A stretch of 9,012 nt of DNA, taken from assembly GCA_947478935.1 (NCBI GenBank), contig CANJXV010000090.1, positions 1-9,012 of the forward strand. The letters are read 5' to 3'. The translations under genes and the position numbers were made by a program. Position 1 is the stretch's first letter. The number at the start of each line of letters is the position of its first letter. The DNA is from Comamonadaceae bacterium (GTDB taxonomy: Bacteria; Pseudomonadota; Gammaproteobacteria; Burkholderiales; Burkholderiaceae_C). Below are positions 1-5,372 of the stretch, piece after piece. The notes below the pieces were generated by a model that was given only the letters and a program-made list of their open reading frames with translations, had not been told where the DNA came from and made no database searches.

Positions 1-1
1 A

Positions 2-466
2 GGTGGCATCGTCAAACACGGCAGCAAGATGATTCAGGCAGTAGCCAATGTGCGGGTGCCGCGCATTACCGTGGTGATTGGTGCGTCCTTTGGCGCGGGC
101 AATTACGGCATGTCCGGGCGCGGCTTTCGACCCGACTTTATTTTTGCTTGGCCCAATGCGCGCACAGCCGTCATGGGCGGCGAGCAAGCGGCCAAGGTGT
201 TGTCCATCGTGAACCGCGAAAAAATCTTGAAAGAAGGCCGCGAACCGACGGCCGACGAGGAGAGTAAGTTTGCGTTTATGGAAGGCGCCGTCATCCACCA
301 GTTTGACCGCGACTCGCAAGCCTTGTCGGGCACGTCGCGGCTCTACGACGACGGCCTGATAGACCCGCGCGACACCCGCCGCGTGCTGGCCATGACCTTG
401 TCCATTTGCCGCGAAGGACGCACCCGAGCGCTCAAGCCCAATAGCTTTGGCGTGGCGCGTTTTTGA
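2..466 (+). CDS. Acyl-CoA carboxylase, carboxyltransferase (beta) subunit, 3' part only
   Basis: C-terminal about 154 residues of a biotin-dependent carboxyltransferase; the 5' part lies outside the window. The frame is open from base 2 and ends at TGA 464-466. Seen: an N-terminal G-G-I-V-K-H-G segment, a glycine-rich SFGAGNYGMSG stretch that in this family builds an oxyanion hole of the crotonase-fold C domain, then a WPNAR..VMGGEQAA block and a RLYDDGLIDPRDTRRVL block near the end. These blocks are typical of methylcrotonyl-CoA and geranyl-CoA carboxylase beta subunits, more than of propionyl-CoA carboxylase. The enzyme would transfer the carboxyl group from carboxybiotin on the alpha subunit to an enoyl-CoA in the cytoplasm. 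The alpha gene follows 88 nt downstream, so the pair is very likely one complex. The substrate cannot be read here because the acyl-pocket residues that separate the two subclasses are upstream of the window. Confidence 0.93.
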   Translation, partial: GGIVKHGSKMIQAVANVRVPRITVVIGASFGAGNYGMSGRGFRPDFIFAWPNARTAVMGGEQAAKVLSIVNREKILKEGREPTADEESKFAFMEGAVIHQFDRDSQALSGTSRLYDDGLIDPRDTRRVLAMTLSICREGRTRALKPNSFGVARF

Positions 467-565
467 ATGCGCGAGCAAACCATGACACGCCCCCACACCA
501 GCCCTGCCCTGCGCCGCGCGCAAAAGGCCATTCGTTTTGCAACAGGAGCGGCGCATGCTGTTTGA
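467..565 (+). other. Possible 32-codon leader ORF between beta and alpha subunit genes
   Basis: An ATG directly abuts the stop of the carboxyltransferase gene (TGA 464-466, ATG 467-469) and opens a frame to TGA 563-565. It contains a second in-frame ATG at 482 and runs 11 nt into the start of the alpha gene. It has no convincing ribosome binding site, and its product is Arg/Ala-rich with no recognised family. If translated by re-initiation it could keep ribosomes on the message up to the alpha start. More probably it is chance in GC-rich DNA. Apart from this, the 88-nt gap 467-554 holds only the alpha ribosome binding site. Confidence 0.15.
544..548 (+). promoter_or_regulatory. Ribosome binding site (AGGAG) fixing the alpha-subunit start
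   Basis: AGGAG lies 6 nt before ATG 555. This favours ATG 555 over an upstream in-frame TTG at 537, which would place the Shine-Dalgarno sequence inside the coding region. Proteins of this family typically begin Met-Leu/Phe-x-Lys-Val/Ile-Leu-Ile-Ala-Asn-Arg, exactly as obtained from ATG 555. Confidence 0.8.
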
Positions 566-2567
566 CAAAGTATTGATAGCCAACCGCGGCGAGATCGCGG
601 TACGCATCATCCGGGGGTGCCAGCGCATGGGCTACCGCACCGTGGCGGTTTATTCCGAAGCCGACCGCGACGCGCCGCATGTGGCCTTGGCTGATGAGGC
701 GATTTGCATCGGCCCGGCGCCAGCGCAGGAATCGTATTTATCTATAGATAAATTAATTGCTGCAGCCCAAAGCAGCGGCGCGGGCGCCGTCCATCCGGGT
801 TACGGCTTTTTGTCCGAGCGCGCGGCTTTTGCCCAAGCGGTGCAAGACGCCGGCTTGGTGTTCATTGGCCCGGACCCGCAGGCCATTGAGGCCATGGGCA
901 ATAAAAGTACCTCCAAGATCCGCATGCTGGCTGCTGGCGTGCCCTGCGTGCCCGGCTACCAAGGTGATGACCAGCGCGACGAAACCTTGCTAGCCGAGGC
1001 GCACAAAGTAGGCCTGCCGGTGATGGTGAAAGCCGCAGCAGGCGGCGGCGGGCGCGGCATGCGATTGGTGCAGGATGCGCAAGATTTGTTGGCCAGTATC
1101 CAGTCCGCGCGCAGCGAGGCCGATAACGCTTTTGGCGACGGGCAGTTGCTGATCGAAAAAGCTGTATTGCACGCACGCCATGTGGAGATGCAAGTCTTTG
1201 GCGACCGGCACGGTAATGTGGTGCATATCGGCGAGCGCGATTGCTCGGTGCAAAGGCGCAACCAAAAAGTCGTGGAAGAAGCACCCAGCCCGGCGGTGGA
1301 CGAAGCGCTGCGCGCAGGCATGGGCGCAGCGGCCGTAGCCGCAGCCCGCGCGGTCAACTACGTGGGCGCGGGCACGGTGGAATTTATGCTCGCACGCGAT
1401 GACAGTTTTTATTTCCTGGAAATGAACACCCGCTTGCAAGTAGAGCATCCAGTGACAGAAATCGTCTATGACCTGGACTTGGTGGAGTGGCAATTGCGCG
1501 TGGCCCAAGGCGAAGCGCTGCCGCTGGTGCAAGAGGCCATTAACGCAAGGCGCAAAGGCTGGGCGATTGAGGTGCGTCTGTGTACCGAAGACCCGGCCAA
1601 TAACTTTCTGCCGCAAACCGGCCCGCTGCTGGCCTGGCAAGCGCCGCAAGGCGCGGGCATGCGCACCGACCATGGCTTGCGTCAGGGCGGCGTGGTGTCG
1701 CCGTATTACGACTCCATGCAGGCCAAGCTGATTGCCAGCGGCGACACGCGTGAGCAGGCCTGCCGCACGCTCATGCACATGCTGGACGACACGGTACTGC
1801 TGGGCGTGACCAGCAACCGCGACTACCTGCGACAGATCATTGCACACCCGGTGTTTGCGGCGGGCGATTTTTCGACTGCCTTTATTGCCGAACACCTGAG
1901 CCCCGAAAGCTTTGCCGCCAGCCGCGCGCCCACCGCGTTGCACAGCGCCCTGGCTGCGACGCTGCTGTATCGCAGCCAGGCATTAGCTTTGCAGGCCGAT
2001 GCCGGGCTGGACGCGGAATTGCTGGAGTGGCAAAGCTCGGCCCCGGCGCAGGTACCTCTGCTACTGCAATGCGGCGAGCGCAAGCTGCGCCTAACGGTGG
2101 TCGCGCTAGGGCGTGGCGCCTACCGCGTGCAGATAGATGGGCAAACGCTGGACCTAGAAGTGGTGTCCTTGCAAGCGCCCACGCTGCGTTTTATGCACCA
2201 AGGTCTGGACGCACAAGCGGACTATGCGTTAACGCACAACAGCGTGCACCTATCGCATGCCGGACTTACTCTCCACTACACCGATACCACCCTTGCCCCG
2301 GCCAGCAAAGATGCAGTGGGAAGTGACGGGCGCATGCTAGCGCCTATGGACGGGAAAATTTTGAAAGTACTGGTGCAGCCCGGCGATACGATTAGCAAAG
2401 GCCAAGCGCTGGCAGTGCTAGAGGCCATGAAAATGGAGTTTGTCATTAGCAGCGGCGTGGACAGCAGCGTTACCGCCGTGGCCTGCCAGGTAGGGCAACA
2501 AGTCAAAGCGCGCCAGTTGCTCATCAGCCTGGCACCCACGCACACCAAAGAAGGAGCACCGGCATGA
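555..2567 (+). CDS. Acyl-CoA carboxylase alpha subunit (biotin carboxylase + biotin carrier; methylcrotonyl/geranyl-CoA type)
   Basis: 670 residues from ATG 555. It carboxylates its own biotin using ATP and bicarbonate and hands the carboxyl group to the beta subunit. Domains: biotin carboxylase N domain (about 1-113, begins VLIANRGEIAVRII); ATP-grasp domain with K117, K159 and the Gly-rich loop GGGGRGM at 163-169; the ERDCSVQRRNQK segment; the EMNTRLQVEHP block with E289, R293 and E297 (metal and bicarbonate site); biotin carboxylase C domain to about 445; a poorly conserved linker domain; and a biotinyl domain with EAMKM whose lysine K626 is the biotinylation site. All the catalytic landmarks I looked for are present. 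Length matches LiuD/AtuF-like subunits (roughly 655-670), not the shorter AccC. The stop overlaps the next gene's start (ATGA, 2564-2567), indicating coupled translation. Two inverted repeats lie inside it (736-753, 1949-1980). Substrate unassigned: methylcrotonyl-CoA, geranyl-CoA or a related branched enoyl-CoA. Confidence 0.95.
   Translation: MLFDKVLIANRGEIAVRIIRGCQRMGYRTVAVYSEADRDAPHVALADEAICIGPAPAQESYLSIDKLIAAAQSSGAGAVHPGYGFLSERAAFAQAVQDAGLVFIGPDPQAIEAMGNKSTSKIRMLAAGVPCVPGYQGDDQRDETLLAEAHKVGLPVMVKAAAGGGGRGMRLVQDAQDLLASIQSARSEADNAFGDGQLLIEKAVLHARHVEMQVFGDRHGNVVHIGERDCSVQRRNQKVVEEAPSPAVDEALRAGMGAAAVAAARAVNYVGAGTVEFMLARDDSFYFLEMNTRLQVEHPVTEIVYDLDLVEWQLRVAQGEALPLVQEAINARRKGWAIEVRLCTEDPANNFLPQTGPLLAWQAPQGAGMRTDHGLRQGGVVSPYYDSMQAKLIASGDTREQACRTLMHMLDDTVLLGVTSNRDYLRQIIAHPVFAAGDFSTAFIAEHLSPESFAASRAPTALHSALAATLLYRSQALALQADAGLDAELLEWQSSAPAQVPLLLQCGERKLRLTVVALGRGAYRVQIDGQTLDLEVVSLQAPTLRFMHQGLDAQADYALTHNSVHLSHAGLTLHYTDTTLAPASKDAVGSDGRMLAPMDGKILKVLVQPGDTISKGQALAVLEAMKMEFVISSGVDSSVTAVACQVGQQVKARQLLISLAPTHTKEGAPA
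736..753 (+). repeat. 18-bp perfect palindrome in an AT-rich patch inside the alpha-subunit gene
   Basis: ATTTATCTATAGATAAAT is its own reverse complement. It sits in a 24-nt stretch (735-758) with only two G/C bases, inside a GC-rich gene, and is followed by a GCTGC/GCAGC inverted repeat (759-763 and 772-776). The reading frame is preserved and encodes an ordinary YLSIDKLI segment expected at this point of the biotin carboxylase N domain, but with codons (TTA, TCT, ATA, TTA) rare in the rest of the gene. No function can be assigned. Confidence 0.6.
1949..1980 (+). repeat. 11-bp perfect inverted repeat (hairpin) in the alpha-subunit linker region
   Basis: CCTGGCTGCGA (1949-1959) pairs perfectly with TCGCAGCCAGG (1970-1980) across a 10-nt loop. 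In the protein this falls after the biotin carboxylase C domain, in the poorly conserved linker before the biotinyl domain. It has no T-run, so it is not a standard terminator. It may be a remnant of a small palindromic repeat, an mRNA structure, or chance in an Ala/Leu-rich coding stretch. Confidence 0.55.
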
Positions 2568-3181
2568 AGCTCTACCACTGCGTCGATGCGCGCTCGCTGC
2601 GCCCCTTGTGGGCTTTGGAAGAAATGGGCTTGCCCTATGCGCTGGAAGTACTGCCCTTTCCACCGCGCGTGTTCAAAAAAGAATATCTTGGCGTGAACCC
2701 GCTGGGCACGATTCCCTACTTGGTCGATGGCGACACGCACATGACCGAGTCCAGCGGTATCTGCCACTATTTGGTGGAGCGCTACGGCAAGCACGAGTTT
2801 GGCCTCAAGCCCGATCACCCGGAATACGGCAGCTATACCAATTGGCTTTTCCATAGCGATGCCACCCTCACGTTTCCGCAAACCGTGGCCCTGCGCTACG
2901 GCATCATGGAGCCACCACCGCGCAAACTACCGCAGGCGGTGGAGGACTATAAAAAATGGTATCTGGCCCGATTGCGCATGCTCACGGCCCATTTGCAAGA
3001 CCGCGAATTTTTGTGCGACGGGCGTTTCACCATCGCCGATATTTGTATTGGCTACGCGCTGTTTTTGGGCACCACGCCCGGCCTGGACATGGGCGGGCAA
3101 TATGCACCACATGTACAGGACTATTTAGCGCGCTTACTTGCACGTCCGGCGCTTATCCGGGCACGCGCTTTGGGTGCTTAA
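2564..3181 (+). CDS. Glutathione S-transferase-like protein
   Basis: 205 residues; ATG 2564 overlaps the alpha-subunit stop and has AAGGAG at 2551-2556. The N-terminal thioredoxin-like domain (about 1-78) shows S11 and C6 near the place of the GST catalytic Ser/Cys/Tyr, the NPLGTIPYL block with the expected cis-proline P51, and the E62-S63 pair that in GSTs binds the gamma-glutamyl part of glutathione. The all-helical C domain carries the F-T-I-A-D N-capping motif (T156, D159). Length is typical for bacterial cytosolic GSTs. Likely glutathione-dependent, but the reaction is unknown: conjugation, thioester or thiol handling, isomerisation and detoxification of a reactive enoyl intermediate are all possible. 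Its position, translationally coupled inside an acyl-CoA catabolic run, suggests a pathway role rather than general stress defence. A hairpin spans its stop codon. Confidence 0.9.
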   Translation: MKLYHCVDARSLRPLWALEEMGLPYALEVLPFPPRVFKKEYLGVNPLGTIPYLVDGDTHMTESSGICHYLVERYGKHEFGLKPDHPEYGSYTNWLFHSDATLTFPQTVALRYGIMEPPPRKLPQAVEDYKKWYLARLRMLTAHLQDREFLCDGRFTIADICIGYALFLGTTPGLDMGGQYAPHVQDYLARLLARPALIRARALGA

Positions 3182-3187
3182 AGCGCG
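3164..3187 (+). other. Hairpin spanning the GST stop codon
   Basis: CGCGCTTT (3164-3171) and AAAGCGCG (3180-3187) form an 8-bp perfect stem with an 8-nt loop; the TAA stop (3179-3181) lies at the loop/stem junction. No run of T follows, so an intrinsic terminator is unlikely. It could limit exonucleolytic decay of the upstream message or cause partial polarity between GST and the first dehydrogenase. The rest of the 61-nt gap to the next gene shows only a weak AGGAT ribosome binding site (3232-3236). Confidence 0.4.
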
Positions 3188-3242
3188 CATCCCCATAGCC
3201 TCGTACGAATTGCACCCATTGAACCGACCCTAGGATGCCCGC

Positions 3243-4394
3243 ATGAACCCCGTGGACCCAGCCGAAACTGAATTGATGCTCGAGCAAGTGCGCCGCTTTG
3301 CACAGACCGAAGTGGCGCCGCACCTTGAGGCCTGGGAAGCAGCGGGCGAATTCCCACGCGGCATGTACAAGCGCTGGGCCGACTTGGGTTGGTTGGCCAT
3401 GGGCTACCCGGAAGAACTAGGCGGCATTGCCGCGCCCTGGACACTGCGTAACGCCTTTGGCGTAGCAGCAGCGCGCTACACCGCCAGCGGCGGCCTGCTA
3501 GCTAGTCTGGGCAGTAACAGCATCGGCCTGCCACCGATCATTAACTATGGCAGCGCGGCCTTACAGCAAGCCATTGTGCCGCCGGTATTGGCGGGCGACA
3601 AAATTGCGGCGCTTGGCATCACCGAGCCCGGCGGCGGTTCGGACGTCGCTCATCTGCGCACCACGGCGCGGCGCCAGGGTGATCACTACATTATCAATGG
3701 CGAAAAAACGTTCATCACCTCGGGCATGCGCTTTGACTGGATCAGCCTGGCGGTGCGCACGGATGCGGACAACAAAGGCGCCGGCGGAATCTCGATGATC
3801 GCGGTGCCTGGCGACGCGGCTGGCTTGTCGCGCACCAAGCTGCACAAAATGGGCTGGCATTGCTCGGACACCGCCAGCCTGCACTTTGACAATGTACGCG
3901 TGCCAGTGGCCAACTTGTTGGGCGAGGAAAATAAGGGCTTCAAAATCATCATGACCAACTTCAATGGCGAGCGCCTGGGCATGTCGGCCACCGCCATAGG
4001 CATGGCCGAGGCCTGCTATGACGAAGCCCTGGCCTGGGCGCGCGAGCGCAAGACCTTCGGCCAAGCGCTCACTAGCCACCAGGTGCTGCGCCATAAGCTG
4101 GTGGACATGCGCATGCGCATCGAAGCCAGCCGCGCCTGGCTGGACAAACTCTCGGTGCAAGCCGATGCCAGGCAGACCGGCGCCGCGTGGGTGGCCGAGG
4201 TCTGTATGCTGAAAAACCAGTCGACCCAAACCATGCAGTTTTGCGCCGACCAAGGCGTGCAGATTTTGGGCGGCATGGGCTATATGCGCGGCAGTGCCTG
4301 CGAACGTATTTACCGCGAAGTCAAGGTCATGACGATTGGCGGCGGCGCCGAAGAAATCATGAAAGAACTGGCCGCGCGCCAATTGGATATTTGA
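3243..4394 (+). CDS. Acyl-CoA dehydrogenase 1 (isovaleryl-CoA/long-chain-type catalytic arrangement)
   Basis: 383 residues, the usual length for this FAD enzyme family, which introduces an alpha-beta double bond into an acyl-CoA and passes electrons to ETF. Seen: helical N domain (about 1-120), the ITEPGGGSD flavin-site motif around residues 125-133, the beta domain, and the C-terminal helical domain with RERKTFG and ILGGMGY motifs. The C-terminal position that carries the catalytic Glu in medium-chain dehydrogenases is glycine (G367 in IGGGAEE), whereas E243 in the N-G-E-R-L segment aligns with the catalytic Glu of isovaleryl- and long-chain acyl-CoA dehydrogenases. This implies an active enzyme with the relocated base, often seen with branched substrates. 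The start is supported by AGGAT at 3232-3236. The gene ends 11 nt before the BKACE gene, whose ribosome binding site overlaps this stop codon. Substrate unknown. Confidence 0.93.
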   Translation: MNPVDPAETELMLEQVRRFAQTEVAPHLEAWEAAGEFPRGMYKRWADLGWLAMGYPEELGGIAAPWTLRNAFGVAAARYTASGGLLASLGSNSIGLPPIINYGSAALQQAIVPPVLAGDKIAALGITEPGGGSDVAHLRTTARRQGDHYIINGEKTFITSGMRFDWISLAVRTDADNKGAGGISMIAVPGDAAGLSRTKLHKMGWHCSDTASLHFDNVRVPVANLLGEENKGFKIIMTNFNGERLGMSATAIGMAEACYDEALAWARERKTFGQALTSHQVLRHKLVDMRMRIEASRAWLDKLSVQADARQTGAAWVAEVCMLKNQSTQTMQFCADQGVQILGGMGYMRGSACERIYREVKVMTIGGGAEEIMKELAARQLDI

Positions 4395-4397
4395 GGA
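4393..4397 (+). promoter_or_regulatory. Ribosome binding site (GAGGA) fixing the BKACE start
   Basis: GAGGA overlaps the TGA stop of the preceding dehydrogenase (4392-4394) and lies 8 nt before ATG 4406. The reading frame is open upstream to 4187, inside the dehydrogenase gene, but the extra N-terminal residues have no coding character; the known family begins just before the first beta strand, as the protein from ATG 4406 does. Confidence 0.75.
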
Positions 4398-4405
4398 CAC
4401 CACCC

Positions 4406-5272
4406 ATGGAAAAAGCCATACTGACTTGCGCACTGACCGGCGTGCTCACCGATCCCAAGCAACACCCGGTACCGGTTACTCCCGCACAAATGGCAGCCGA
4501 GGCCAAAGCGGCGTTTGAGGCGGGCGCCTCCATCATGCATGTCCATATTCGCCGCCAGGAAGAAGGCATGGGCCATATGCCTTCGTGGGACCCGGAAGTG
4601 GTGTGGGAAGTGACCCAAGCCATACGCGCGGCCTGCCCCGGCGTCATCATCAACCTGACGACCGGCGTAGTAGGCAAAGACATTACCGGGCCGCTGGCCT
4701 GCATACGCCGCGTGCGGCCCGAAATCGCTGCGTGCAATGCCGGCACGCTGAATTACCTCAAGATCCGCTCCGATGGCCGCTGGGCCTGGCCACCTATGGT
4801 GTTTGACAACCCGGTGGACAAGGTGAAAGCATTTTTGGATGTGATGCATGAGACCGGCACGATGCCCGAGTTTGAGTGCTTTGACGTGGGCATTGTGCGC
4901 TCGGTAGCTATGTTCAAGAAAGCCGGCATGACGGACCACCTGGACTACAACTTTGTGATGGGAGTGGATTCGGGCATGCCGGCGGATGCCCAATTATTGG
5001 CTTGGTTGTGCAAGCAAATTGAATCGGGCGTAACCTGGCAAAGTACGCTGATTGGCCGCCAAGAAATTTGGCCAGTGCACCAGGCCACTGCCGATTTGGG
5101 CGGCATGCTGCGCACCGGTCTGGAAGATACTTTTTATTTGCCCGATGGCTCGCGCGCCAGTGGCAACGGCGCGCTGATCGAAGCCTTGGCCGGTTGCGCC
5201 CGCAATGCAGGCCGCGACATCGCATCCCCCGCCGAAGCCCGCGCCCGCTTGGGGCTGCGCGCTGCTGCATAA
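4406..5272 (+). CDS. Beta-keto acid cleavage enzyme (BKACE, DUF849 family)
   Basis: 288 residues, a TIM-barrel zinc enzyme related to 3-keto-5-aminohexanoate cleavage enzyme (Kce). Known members convert a beta-keto acid plus acetyl-CoA into acetoacetate plus a new acyl-CoA. Seen: H45-V-H47-I-R, the two zinc-ligand histidines after the GAxxxHxH strand; the NLTTG segment (83-87) in the place of the substrate-binding Ser-Thr segment; CNAGTLNY; and R236-T-G-L-E240-D241, which keeps the spacing of Kce's R226, E230 (zinc ligand) and D231. The active-site set thus looks complete, with Thr where Kce has Ser82 (alignment from memory). The annotation tool name '3-keto-5-aminohexanoate cleavage protein' would be misleading, because no lysine-fermentation genes are nearby; the neighbours point to a branched acyl chain. 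The gene is coupled to the first dehydrogenase and followed by a 100-nt gap. Confidence 0.93.
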   Translation: MEKAILTCALTGVLTDPKQHPVPVTPAQMAAEAKAAFEAGASIMHVHIRRQEEGMGHMPSWDPEVVWEVTQAIRAACPGVIINLTTGVVGKDITGPLACIRRVRPEIAACNAGTLNYLKIRSDGRWAWPPMVFDNPVDKVKAFLDVMHETGTMPEFECFDVGIVRSVAMFKKAGMTDHLDYNFVMGVDSGMPADAQLLAWLCKQIESGVTWQSTLIGRQEIWPVHQATADLGGMLRTGLEDTFYLPDGSRASGNGALIEALAGCARNAGRDIASPAEARARLGLRAAA

Positions 5273-5313
5273 GGCGTGTTAATGAGACAGCGCTGGCCGT
5301 AGCAATCGATATG

Positions 5314-5328
5314 GTGACAAAGTTTCAC
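5314..5328 (+). promoter_or_regulatory. Possible operator/promoter in the BKACE-ACAD2 gap
   Basis: The 100-nt gap 5273-5372 is AT-richer than its surroundings and contains GTGACAAAGTTTCAC, an imperfect palindrome with GTGA/TCAC arms and one further matching A/T pair. GTGACA at 5314-5319 also matches 5 of 6 bases of a sigma-70 -35 box, but the best -10 candidates near 5334-5342 (TATTCA, TCAATT) are poor. Suggests a separate regulated start for the second dehydrogenase; the palindrome spacing is one base longer than a CRP site. The ribosome binding site GGAGA (5364-5368) precedes the next ATG. Confidence 0.3.
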
Positions 5329-5372
5329 GTAAGTATTCAATTCACTTTCCAAGAAATCACCCCGGAGAAAAC

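Noticed and set aside
537..554. Upstream TTG start for the alpha subunit
   Set aside because: It would place the AGGAG ribosome binding site inside the gene and add six non-conserved residues; ATG 555 gives the standard family N-terminus.
1020..1065. GC-rich GGC/GCG repeat
   Set aside because: Encodes the conserved Gly-rich ATP-grasp loop of biotin carboxylase.
990..1943. Long open frame on the minus strand opposite the alpha subunit (317 codons)
   Set aside because: It is antisense to a fully conserved carboxylase, rich in His/Arg/Ala as expected from a GC-rich shadow frame, and matches no family I recognise.
4187..4405. N-terminal extension of the BKACE reading frame
   Set aside because: It overlaps the dehydrogenase in another frame, its residues look like a shadow translation (Arg-rich), and ATG 4406 has a good ribosome binding site.
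3561..4433. Minus-strand open frame of 290 codons opposite the first dehydrogenase
   Set aside because: Shadow of a conserved gene; no family motif and no sensible ribosome binding site.
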